Below, piece by piece: positions 44,786-53,188 of a stretch of DNA of 64,000 nt. Numbering within the stretch: the stretch's first letter is position 1; each line of letters opens with the position of its first letter. The position numbers and the translations under genes are program-made. Source of the stretch: Tanticharoenia sakaeratensis NBRC 103193 (lineage in GTDB: Bacteria; Pseudomonadota; Alphaproteobacteria; Acetobacterales; Acetobacteraceae); contig NZ_BALE01000038.1 in NCBI RefSeq assembly GCF_000963885.1, forward strand, positions 1 to 64,000. The letters are read 5' to 3'. The notes below the pieces were generated by a model. The model saw only the letters and a program-made list of their open reading frames with translations. It searched no databases and was not told where the DNA came from.

Positions 44786-45232
44786 TTGGCGCTGATTTGG
44801 ACCCTCGTTCTGGCACTGCACCTGCTGGCCATGGCCTACTGGATCGGCGGCGCCACCTACGCCGTGCTGATCTCCGGACGCGTCGTGTCCCTGTTGGACG
44901 CCAACCAGAAGCAGTCGGTGATGCTGCAATCATGGACGCGATTTTTTCGCTCGGTCTGGCATGTCTTCGGCCTGTCGGTCGTGACCGGCTTCGCGCTGAT
45001 CCTGCACGAGGGCGGTTTTGCCGTCGTCCCGATGCCGGTCGACATCATGATGCTGCTTGGACTTGCCATGGGTGCCTGGTCGATCGTCATCGCACGCGGG
45101 CCGCTGACGCGGGCGCGCCGCGCGCTTCGCCCGCAGCCGGCCCTGCTCGATTCGGTGCGTAAACAGACGATCGGCGTGGTGGCACTCGGCCTGCTTGCGA
45201 TCCTGGCAGCGGCCTTCGCTCGGGGAATCTGA
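44786..45232 (+). CDS. small membrane protein, possibly CopD-like
   Basis: The 148-aa product has four hydrophobic helices (starting IWTLVLALHLLAMAYWIGGATYAVLI) with His and Trp in the first helix, followed by an FFRSVWHVFGLSVVTGFALIL helix. This layout recalls the CopD/DUF2269-like integral membrane families, some of which bind haem or copper, but I cannot assign a function. It uses a TTG start preceded by GGAGAC. It is divergent from nnrD and precedes the helicase gene by 189 bases. Confidence 0.7.
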   Translation: MALIWTLVLALHLLAMAYWIGGATYAVLISGRVVSLLDANQKQSVMLQSWTRFFRSVWHVFGLSVVTGFALILHEGGFAVVPMPVDIMMLLGLAMGAWSIVIARGPLTRARRALRPQPALLDSVRKQTIGVVALGLLAILAAAFARGI

Positions 45233-45359
45233 CACGTCTCCATCGTCATCCTGCCAAGGGGCCGCATGGGAATGCTTGATTTCGGCCACATTTGCCGATA
45301 GGCACGGCCTGCCGACGCGGCGTGCAGACAGGCGCGCCCGAATTCCAGACGCGGCGGTT

Positions 45360-45379
45360 TTCGAAGAACACCCTTCGAA
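45360..45379. repeat. inverted repeat upstream of the helicase gene
   Basis: TTCGAAG (45360-45366) and CTTCGAA (45373-45379) form a perfect 7-6-7 inverted repeat about 43 bases before the helicase start codon. It may be an operator or an RNA hairpin in the leader. Confidence 0.4.
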
Positions 45380-45421
45380 CGCCGGACGCGCCGGGCCACC
45401 CGAGACACGTCAGAGAGTAGT

Positions 45422-47938
45422 TTGAGCGCCAAGCCGACCGCATCTTCGAGCACGTCGCGCAGCCGCAAGGCCCGCAAGAACGCCCCGGACACGAATCCGG
45501 AGACCGTTACGGAAGTCATTCCGGACGCCAAGGCAAAAACCGCGCCCGCCAAGTCACGCCGGAGCACGGCGGCTGCCGGAACACCCGCGCGTGCCCGCCG
45601 CACGACCGAGACACCGCCATCGGCGACCGTCGAGCAGCCCGCTCCGAAGAAGCGGGGTCGTCCGCGCAAGGCCGACGTCGCGACCGCCGGCGACGCAGCG
45701 CCCAGACCCGTGCGGCGGAGCGCGAAGCGCGTACAAGCCGCCCCGGAAGCGCAGGATGCACCACCGGTCGATACCGCCTCTGTCACGCGCCCGGCACGTG
45801 CCGAGCCGACGCCTCAACCGGACCCCGTATCTCCGCGCCGCGGCCGCGGCCGTCCGCGCAAGCAGCCGAGCGCTCCTGATGTCGTCGCCCCGTCGGCGGC
45901 CGAGGCCCCCGGCGCAAGCCTGACGCCGGACGCGTCCGAGGCGGACACGAATGCGGGCAACGCCCCACGCCGTGGCCGAGGGCGTCCCCGCAAGCAGGCT
46001 GACGCGGCCCAGACGCCGGCGGCTCCGGTAGCCGAAATACCGATCGCGAAATCCGCGACTGAAGCGGTTGCACCGGACACCAGTGAGGCTGCCGCGCCGC
46101 GTCGCGGACGCGGACGGCCGCGCAAGCAATCGACTGCAAAGACGTCCTCGGGCGATCCTGCACAGATGACGATGGGTTCGCTGGACCCGATCGCGGCCAC
46201 ACCACGCCGTTCTCACGATCAGGCTCCCCCGGCAGCGGAAACGCCGGTTACGGTGGACACAACTGGCGGTAGCCAGACACGCAGTCTGGAGCCGGTCGCC
46301 GACGCATCCCAGGCGGCTGCTTCCGCGGTCGTGCAGCCCGCGGCTGCTGAGACAGCCCCAGTCGCTGAACGGACCGGACCGTTGTTCAGCGAGCTCGGTC
46401 TGTCCGCGCCGATCATGCAGGCCATTCAGGAACTCGGTTATCACCACCCCACGCCGATTCAGGCGGGCGCCATTCCCATGGTGCTCGCGGGACATGACGT
46501 GCTGGGCGTCGCCCAGACCGGGACCGGAAAGACCGCGTCGTTCGTGCTGCCGCTGCTCGAAATCCTTCATGGATCGCGGGCGCGTGCACGTATGCCGCGC
46601 TGCCTGATCCTCGAGCCGACACGCGAGCTGGCCCTGCAGGTTGCGGAAAACTTCAAGCTGTATGGCAAGCATCTTCGCCTGACCCATGCGCTGCTGATCG
46701 GCGGCGAAAGCATGAAGGACCAGCGCGAGATTCTGGGTCGCGGCGTGGACGTCCTGATTGCGACGCCGGGGCGCCTGATCGACCTGTTCGAGCGCGGTGG
46801 TCTGTTGCTCACGCAGGCCCGCCATCTCGTGATCGACGAGGCGGACCGGATGCTCGACATGGGATTCATTCCCGACATCGAGAAGATCGTGGGCCTTCTG
46901 CCACCGAACCGGCAGACACTGTTTTTCTCGGCGACGATGGCGCCCGAGATCCGGAAGCTCGCCGACGCGTTCCTGAACGCGCCCAAGGAGATCACGGTCG
47001 CTCGGCAATCGTCGGTCGCTACGACGATCGACGAGGCGCTCGTTGTCGTGCCGGAGGATGACAAGCGCCGCGTCCTGCGCCGGCTGCTTCGTCAGCAGGA
47101 CGTCCAGAACGCCATCGTGTTCTGCAACCGCAAGCGCGATGTGGATACGCTGCTCAAGTCCCTGACGAAGCACGGCTTCTCGGCCGGCGCCCTTCACGGC
47201 GATCTGCCGCAGTCGGTCCGGTTTGCAACACTCGAGCGGTTCCGCGCGGGCGAACTGGCGATCCTCGTCTGTTCGGACGTCGCGGCGCGCGGGATCGACA
47301 TCGGCGGACTTTCGCACGTCTTCAATTTCGACCTGCCGTTCAATGCCGAGGACTATGTTCATCGGATCGGGCGGACTGGTCGTGCGGGACGTCAGGGGCA
47401 TGCGATCAGCCTGGCCTCCCCGTATGACAAGCACCTCGCCGATGCGATCGAGAGCCTGACCGGCAAGACGATCCCGCAGCCGGCCTATCCGGGCGTGACA
47501 CCGACCGAGTGGGCGCCGGAAGACGCGTCGGGCGACCGCGGCCGTCATCGCGACAAGAAGCGGCACGGCAAGGATCGGCGGAAGGATCATACCGACCAGC
47601 CGAAGACGCCCGAGCGGGAGCAGCCGATTCAGGACGCGGCCCCGCAAGAGCCTGTCCGTCGCGACACGCCTCAGCACCATGCGCCTCGCCCTGAAAAGGC
47701 CGGAGCTGAAAAAGCAGGGGCCGAAAAGACACGAACCGAAAGGACACGGGCTGACGCTCCCCGCCAGGACGATGCGCGTCATGGTGACACGCGCAGACAG
47801 CGTCCGCCTCGGGACGAGCGCGGCGGCTCCGTTCGTCCGGCCCCGGCCTTCGATCCGCAGAGCCCGCCGACCGGGTTCGGCCACGATACGCCGGCCTTCA
47901 TGCTGCTGCCGCGCCGTGCGCGCGGTGGAGACGCCTGA
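45422..47938 (+). CDS. DEAD-box RNA helicase with four N-terminal AT-hooks
   Basis: The RhlE-like helicase core spans about residues 320-690: Q-motif region HHPTPIQAGAIP, Walker A AQTGTGKT (364-371), PTREL (399-403), TPGR (448-451), DEAD (472-475), SAT (503-505) and HRIGRTGRAGR. Before it lies a roughly 320-residue Ala/Pro-rich, probably disordered extension. It carries four AT-hook motifs with core RGRPRK, at residues 76-83, 139-147, 183-191 and 227-235; the last three are exactly 44 residues apart. The C-terminal 150 residues are basic with repeated EKAGAEK and ERTRA units. A TTG start is used. The core predicts RNA unwinding in ribosome assembly or decay; the hooks predict minor-groove DNA or structured-RNA binding. 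The methyltransferase gene abuts downstream. Confidence 0.93.
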   Translation: MSAKPTASSSTSRSRKARKNAPDTNPETVTEVIPDAKAKTAPAKSRRSTAAAGTPARARRTTETPPSATVEQPAPKKRGRPRKADVATAGDAAPRPVRRSAKRVQAAPEAQDAPPVDTASVTRPARAEPTPQPDPVSPRRGRGRPRKQPSAPDVVAPSAAEAPGASLTPDASEADTNAGNAPRRGRGRPRKQADAAQTPAAPVAEIPIAKSATEAVAPDTSEAAAPRRGRGRPRKQSTAKTSSGDPAQMTMGSLDPIAATPRRSHDQAPPAAETPVTVDTTGGSQTRSLEPVADASQAAASAVVQPAAAETAPVAERTGPLFSELGLSAPIMQAIQELGYHHPTPIQAGAIPMVLAGHDVLGVAQTGTGKTASFVLPLLEILHGSRARARMPRCLILEPTRELALQVAENFKLYGKHLRLTHALLIGGESMKDQREILGRGVDVLIATPGRLIDLFERGGLLLTQARHLVIDEADRMLDMGFIPDIEKIVGLLPPNRQTLFFSATMAPEIRKLADAFLNAPKEITVARQSSVATTIDEALVVVPEDDKRRVLRRLLRQQDVQNAIVFCNRKRDVDTLLKSLTKHGFSAGALHGDLPQSVRFATLERFRAGELAILVCSDVAARGIDIGGLSHVFNFDLPFNAEDYVHRIGRTGRAGRQGHAISLASPYDKHLADAIESLTGKTIPQPAYPGVTPTEWAPEDASGDRGRHRDKKRHGKDRRKDHTDQPKTPEREQPIQDAAPQEPVRRDTPQHHAPRPEKAGAEKAGAEKTRTERTRADAPRQDDARHGDTRRQRPPRDERGGSVRPAPAFDPQSPPTGFGHDTPAFMLLPRRARGGDA

Positions 47939-47997
47939 ACCTGCCTGGTCGTCTCGAGTCCCTAGCCATCCTCGGCCTCGGCGCGGCCGGTGACGGC

Positions 47998-49233
47998 GTG
48001 GCCGAAGTCGAAGGGCGTCGCATGTTCGTGCCCGGCGCTCTGCCGGGCGAACAGGCGCGCGTGAGGCTTGGCCACGGTCCAGCCGATCTGATCGAGATCG
48101 AAACGCCCTCCCCTGATCGGGTTGTGCCGCCCTGCACGCTGTTCGGCACCTGCGGAGGCTGCGCCATCCAGCAGCTTTCCCTGCCTGCACTGGCGCAGTG
48201 GAAAGCAGATCGGGTTGGGCAGGCCCTGATGCGGGCCGGATTTGCAAGCGTTACGCCAAAAATCGAGCAGGTATTGCCGCTTACCCGGCGACGGATCGAC
48301 CTCGCCGCAAAACGGGTCTCGGGCGGCGTCATCCTTGGACTGCACAGGCGGCAGGGCGACCCGGTCGACATGACCGAGTGCCATATCCTCGATCCGCGCC
48401 TGTTCGCACTGCTGGCGCCCCTGCGCATTGTTCTCGCGTCTCTCGGCGCGCTGACGGCTGACGGGGACGTGCTCCTGAACCTGCTCGACAGCGGCCCGGA
48501 CATCCTGCTTGCGACGGATGTGGAACTAGGTGCTGCCGACCGCACGAAACTCGCGGCTTTTGCCCGCGCACAGGGCGTGCCCCGGATCGGATGGCGATCG
48601 CGCCGCGGCAGAGCTGTCGCCGAAATCGTCGCACAGACCGGACCTGTCCGACAGAATTTTGCCGGCGCGTCCGTGTCGCCGCCTCTGGGCGCGTTTCTTC
48701 AGGCGGCGCCTGACGGCGAGCGCGCGATCGTCAAGGCCGTGATCGCCGCGCTTCCAAAGCTCAACCGCCGTGACGTGATCGCGGAACTGTATGCCGGATG
48801 CGGCACGTTGACGTTTCCGCTCGCCGAGCATGGGCGCGTCTGCGCGTTCGAAGGCGATGCCGGAGCATCAGCCGCCGTGCGGCGTGCCATGGCCGGGCGT
48901 CGTATCGAAATCACCGCGCGCGATCTCGGTCGACAGCCTCTGATGAGCAAGGAATTGTCGGACGCGCGGCTTTGCGTGCTCGATCCGCCCTATTCGGGTG
49001 CTGCGCCCCAGATCGGGGAAATCGCCGCATCCTCACTTCGGGACGTGATTTACGTGAGCTGCAATCCGCAGGCGCTGGAAGCAGATGCATCCCGCCTGCA
49101 TCAGGCGGGCTTTACGCTCGAATCCATCACGGTTGTCGACCAGTTCCTCTGGTCGACCGAAGTCGAAAGCGTCATCGCTTTCAGACGTGGAAGCTCTCGC
49201 CGCACCCGCAGCGGCCCTTCTCGTTCGGGTTGA
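47998..49233 (+). CDS. 23S rRNA (uracil-5-)-methyltransferase, RlmD/RumA type
   Basis: The enzyme methylates a uridine C5 in rRNA using SAM and carries an Fe-S cluster. Cluster cysteines are in PPCTLFGTCGGC plus a later TECHI. The SAM region ELYAGCGTLTFPLA, the LDPPYSG motif and the catalytic cysteine in YVSCNPQ are all present. The first standard start codon is GTG at 47998, but the frame back to 47935 encodes LPGRLESLAILGLGAAGDG, which completes the TRAM domain. No ATG/GTG/TTG exists there, so CTG at 47935 or 47941, just after GGTGGAG, may be used. Its 3' end overlaps the convergent sufA by 53 bases. Confidence 0.85.
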   Translation: MAEVEGRRMFVPGALPGEQARVRLGHGPADLIEIETPSPDRVVPPCTLFGTCGGCAIQQLSLPALAQWKADRVGQALMRAGFASVTPKIEQVLPLTRRRIDLAAKRVSGGVILGLHRRQGDPVDMTECHILDPRLFALLAPLRIVLASLGALTADGDVLLNLLDSGPDILLATDVELGAADRTKLAAFARAQGVPRIGWRSRRGRAVAEIVAQTGPVRQNFAGASVSPPLGAFLQAAPDGERAIVKAVIAALPKLNRRDVIAELYAGCGTLTFPLAEHGRVCAFEGDAGASAAVRRAMAGRRIEITARDLGRQPLMSKELSDARLCVLDPPYSGAAPQIGEIAASSLRDVIYVSCNPQALEADASRLHQAGFTLESITVVDQFLWSTEVESVIAFRRGSSRRTRSGPSRSG

Positions 49234-49549
49234 CGAACGTGAACCCGGATTCGAGGTCTTTCGTCACGTAGTCCATCGTCGTCCCGATCAGGAACAGCGT
49301 GGCCTTGCGATCGACCAGAACTGTCAGGTCGTGATCGCGAACGATTTCATCGCTGTCCGCAGGCGCATCGACGAAATTCATGTCATACGACATGCCCGAG
49401 CAGCCGCGCGTCGAGACGGAAATGCGCAGCAGCTGCCCTTCGTGCGCACCGGCATACAGCGCGCGCAGCCGGCTGGCCGCGCGATCCGACAGGGACATCA
49501 GTGGCGGCAGGGCGCGCTTCGGCGTAACGGATGCGGTCTGTGTCGACAT
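49181..49549 (-). CDS. sufA: SufA/IscA-type iron-sulfur carrier protein
   Basis: This A-type carrier accepts assembled Fe-S clusters and delivers them to target proteins. The 122-aa product has the three invariant cysteines in GCSGMSY and GRCGCGES. The start at 49549 lies 7 bases after GGAG. It is the last gene of the suf operon and its 3' end overlaps the convergent methyltransferase gene over 49181-49233. It could also be called ErpA- or HesB-like; position in the suf operon favours SufA. Confidence 0.92.
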   Translation of the reverse strand: MSTQTASVTPKRALPPLMSLSDRAASRLRALYAGAHEGQLLRISVSTRGCSGMSYDMNFVDAPADSDEIVRDHDLTVLVDRKATLFLIGTTMDYVTKDLESGFTFVNPNEKGRCGCGESFHV

Positions 49550-49564
49550 CGAGTTTCTCCGCAA

Positions 49565-49921
<357 letters not shown>

Positions 49922-49935
49922 CGGTCGTCCTTCGC

Positions 49936-51162
49936 CTACAGCAGCATCTGGCGGGCGCGCTCCAGCCCGTCTGCCAGGGCATCGATGTCATCGGTCGTCG
50001 TATAGACGCCGAAGCTGGCCCGGGTGGTGGCGTGCACGCCGAGCCGGTGCATCAGCGGTTCCGCACAATGCTGTCCGGCCCGCACGGCAATTCCCTGGTG
50101 ATCCAGCAGGGTCGCCAGATCATGTGGGTGCGCTCCGTCCACTGTAAAAGACAGGACCCCGCCCCGCTCCGCTGGATCGCCCAGAATGCGCAGGGCATTC
50201 ATCGCGCCCAGACGGTCCCGTCCATAAGCCACAAGCTCTGCTTCATGGGCCGCAATCGCCTCAGGTCCGATGTCCTGCATGAAGCCTATGGCGGCACCGA
50301 GGCCGATCGCCTCGATGATGGCAGGCGTGCCGGCCTCGAATTTGTGCGGTGGCTTTGCCCATGTGCTGCGCGCGAACGAGACGCTTTCAATCATCTCGCC
50401 GCCACCCATGAACGGCGGCATCGCCTCGAGCAGTTCCTCGCGGGCCCACAGGACGCCGATGCCCGTCGGGCCATAGATCTTATGCCCCGTGAGGACAAAG
50501 AAGTCGGCGTCCAGGGCCTGCACGTCGATTTTACGATGCACGGCAGACTGCGAGCCATCGAACAGGATCCGCGCGCCATGGCGATGCGCGATTTCGGCCA
50601 ATGTCTGCGCCGGCGTGATCGTGCCGAGCACGTTCGACATGTGGGTGATGGCCACGAGGCGCACATGCCCATCCGTCAGCAGCGCCTCGTAGGCATCGAG
50701 GTCGATGTCCGCCGTATCGGTGATCGGCGCCACCCGCAGTTCGATACCGGCGCGATCCCGCAGCATCTGCCAAGGCACGATATTGGAATGATGCTCCATC
50801 TCGGAGATCAGCACGGCATCGCCCGGCCTGAGCATCGATCCGAAGCAATAGGCCACGAGATTGATCGCTTCGGTGCTGTTGCGCGTGAAGACGATCTCGC
50901 GACGCGAGTTCGCATGGATGAAGCCCGCCACCTGATCACGCGCGCCCTCGTAGGCCGCCGTGGTGCGCTCGCTCATCCAATGCAGGCCGCGATGAATGTT
51001 CGCGTACTGCGTCTGCATGGTCCGGGCCATCGCCTCGATCACGCAGGTCGGCTTCTGAGCCGACGCCGCACTGTCGAGAAAGACGAGCGGCCGCCCATGC
51101 ACACGTTCCGACAGGATCGGAAACTGCGCGCGGATCGCCTGGACGTCGAACGCCGCGTTCAT
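49936..51162 (-). CDS. sufS: cysteine desulfurase SufS
   Basis: SufS takes sulfur from cysteine for cluster assembly. The 408-aa class V PLP enzyme has the PLP lysine at 228 (TGHKIYGPTG) and the persulfide cysteine at 366 (RAGQHCAEP). The start at 51162 overlaps the sufD stop by 4 bases, which is why it was preferred over an ATG six codons upstream. A sulfur shuttle (SufE or SufU) normally required by SufS is not encoded in this operon. Confidence 0.95.
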   Translation of the reverse strand: MNAAFDVQAIRAQFPILSERVHGRPLVFLDSAASAQKPTCVIEAMARTMQTQYANIHRGLHWMSERTTAAYEGARDQVAGFIHANSRREIVFTRNSTEAINLVAYCFGSMLRPGDAVLISEMEHHSNIVPWQMLRDRAGIELRVAPITDTADIDLDAYEALLTDGHVRLVAITHMSNVLGTITPAQTLAEIAHRHGARILFDGSQSAVHRKIDVQALDADFFVLTGHKIYGPTGIGVLWAREELLEAMPPFMGGGEMIESVSFARSTWAKPPHKFEAGTPAIIEAIGLGAAIGFMQDIGPEAIAAHEAELVAYGRDRLGAMNALRILGDPAERGGVLSFTVDGAHPHDLATLLDHQGIAVRAGQHCAEPLMHRLGVHATTRASFGVYTTTDDIDALADGLERARQMLL

Positions 51163-52382
51163 GACCGCCGTGCCCACCACGCGTCGACCGCGGCGTCCAG
51201 CAACGTGTGCATGCCTTCGTCTTCGATCAACGCGATGGCATCGGTCAGGAACGCTCTCACCAGCATGGCGCGGGCGTCGTCACGCGGAATGCCGCGCGAC
51301 TGAAGATAGAAGAGCTGTTCTTCGTCGAGCGCGCCGACCGTTGCACCGTGGCTGCACCGCACGTCGTCGGCGTAGATCTCCAGTTCCGGCTTGCTGTCGA
51401 TCTGCGCCCGATCGGACAACAGAAGCGCTTGGTTCATCTGATAACCGTCGGTCTTCTGCGCGATCCGATCGACATAGATCTTGCCCTGGAACACGCCGTG
51501 CGACGTGTCGAGCAGGACGTTCTTGACCGTCTGACGCGACACGCAGTCCGGATTGCCATGCGTGATGACCGACGTGAGGTCGGCATGCCGGTCGCCATCC
51601 AGCAACTGGGCGGCATTCACGTGGACCGTCGCATGACCGCCCAGCAATCCTGCATGAACCTCATGCCGGCTCAGGGCAGCCCCCATGGTCAGGGTGAAGC
51701 TGTCATAGAGGCCCCGGGTCGCAACGTCCGCATAGACCAGTGCAAGATGGAAAGCCTCGCAATCCTCGTCCTGAACCTTGGCATGCGTCAGGCGCGCACG
51801 ATCGCCGACAACGATCTCGAACACCGGATTGCTCAGATACGCGCCGCTGCCAAAATTGAGATCGAGCAGAGACAGTGCCGCGCCGTCCTCCAGGACAATG
51901 CGATGGCGCGGATGCGTCGAGAAGCGTCCCTGGCCCACATCGACGGAGATGAGTGCGAGCCGTCCGGCATCGACGTCCTGCGGAACACGCAGCGTCAGTC
52001 CGTCCTGAGCAAGCGCTGCGTTGATCCCCGCAATGGCATCACGTTCCGGGCGCGCCATCGCACCCGACCCCGGAGAGAATGCCGCAATGTCAAACGCTTC
52101 AAGACCAGTGCTCAGATCAGGCGTGAAGCGACCGTTGACGAAAACGGCGCGCGCCATGTTCAGATCGGCGGGGAAATGCGCGTCGATCAAGGCGCGGGCA
52201 GCCTCGAAATCGGCGTCCGGCGCATCCTCGAACGGCACCTTCGCCACGTCACGCAGGGACGTGTAATGCCACGCCTCCACGGCACGCGTCGGCAGGTCGC
52301 CACGCAATACGGAAACGTCGCCCCTGGCACGAGCGATGAACCGCTCCAGCGCCGGGGCCTGCAGAGTGGTGATCGCGTTCAT
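51159..52382 (-). CDS. sufD: Fe-S cluster assembly protein SufD
   Basis: SufD pairs with SufB and two SufC to form the SufBC2D scaffold. The 407-aa product has the beta-helix core and the C-terminal family motif RCSHGATVGALDEEQLFYLQSRG, including the histidine implicated in cluster assembly. The gene overlaps sufC upstream and sufS downstream by 4 bases each. Confidence 0.95.
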   Translation of the reverse strand: MNAITTLQAPALERFIARARGDVSVLRGDLPTRAVEAWHYTSLRDVAKVPFEDAPDADFEAARALIDAHFPADLNMARAVFVNGRFTPDLSTGLEAFDIAAFSPGSGAMARPERDAIAGINAALAQDGLTLRVPQDVDAGRLALISVDVGQGRFSTHPRHRIVLEDGAALSLLDLNFGSGAYLSNPVFEIVVGDRARLTHAKVQDEDCEAFHLALVYADVATRGLYDSFTLTMGAALSRHEVHAGLLGGHATVHVNAAQLLDGDRHADLTSVITHGNPDCVSRQTVKNVLLDTSHGVFQGKIYVDRIAQKTDGYQMNQALLLSDRAQIDSKPELEIYADDVRCSHGATVGALDEEQLFYLQSRGIPRDDARAMLVRAFLTDAIALIEDEGMHTLLDAAVDAWWARRS

Positions 52383-53155
52383 GCGGCGGCCTGCAGGTAA
52401 CGCGCGTAGCCCTTGGCCTCCAGCTCATGCGCGACCTCAGGACCGCCGCTGTGGATGATCCGGCCCTGCGCCATGACGTGCACGCGATCCGGATGGATGT
52501 AGTCGAGCAGCCGCTGGTGGTGGGTGATGACCAGCGCCGAGAAATCCGGTCCGCGCAGCGAGTTCACGCCGTCCGCCACGATCCGCAGCGCGTCGATGTC
52601 GAGGCCGCTGTCGGTCTCGTCCAGAATCGCGAGGCTGGGCGCCAGCATGCGCATCTGAAGCACCTCGTTGCGCTTCTTCTCGCCGCCCGAGAACCCGACA
52701 TTGACCTGTCGCTTCAGCATCTCGTCGGACATATGCAGGCGCTTGGTCTCTGCACGCACCGCCTTTAGAAAACCGACCGCATCGAGCTCCGCTTCGCCCC
52801 GTGCGCGCCGCACCGCGTTCACCGCCGTGCGGAGGAAGTTGGCATTGTTGACGCCCGGCAGTTCGACCGGCGCCTGAAACGCCAGGAACACGCCGAGCGC
52901 CGCGCGCTCGTCCGGCTCGAGAGCCAGCAGGTCCTGTCCCTTGAACCGGACCGACCCTTCGGTGACCTCATATTCCTCGCGGCCCGACAGAACGTAGGAC
53001 AGCGTGGATTTGCCCGACCCGTTAGGGCCCATGATCGCATGGACTTCGCCCGGCGGGATTTCGAGATCGAGCCCCCGAAGGATTTCCTTCGGGGTCCCGT
53101 TGTCATCGATCCGTGCCCGAAGATTGGTGACGGTCAGGAAGTCGGTCATGGTCAT
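52379..53155 (-). CDS. sufC: Fe-S cluster assembly ATPase SufC
   Basis: SufC is the ABC-type ATPase of the SufBC2D scaffold; it is cytoplasmic and not a transporter. The 258-aa product has Walker A GPNGSGKST, the signature FSGGEKKR and Walker B LAILDETDSGLD, with the SufC-type DETDSGLD variant. Starts at 53155 and 53149 are both possible; the first has GGACC upstream. It lies 33 bases after sufB. Confidence 0.95.
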   Translation of the reverse strand: MTMTDFLTVTNLRARIDDNGTPKEILRGLDLEIPPGEVHAIMGPNGSGKSTLSYVLSGREEYEVTEGSVRFKGQDLLALEPDERAALGVFLAFQAPVELPGVNNANFLRTAVNAVRRARGEAELDAVGFLKAVRAETKRLHMSDEMLKRQVNVGFSGGEKKRNEVLQMRMLAPSLAILDETDSGLDIDALRIVADGVNSLRGPDFSALVITHHQRLLDYIHPDRVHVMAQGRIIHSGGPEVAHELEAKGYARYLQAAA

Positions 53156-53188
53156 GTTTCGGTCCGCGATATCGTTCAAAATCAATAC

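Noticed and set aside
45647-46126. Repeated GC-rich segments in the helicase gene as a possible CRISPR or DNA repeat array
   Set aside because: The repetition is at protein level (RGRPRK units every 132 bases); the nucleotide copies differ and lie in a coding frame.
45554-48247. 897-codon open frame opposite the helicase
   Set aside because: Its length is caused by the biased Arg/Pro/Ala codons of the AT-hook helicase; the sense frame has a complete helicase core.
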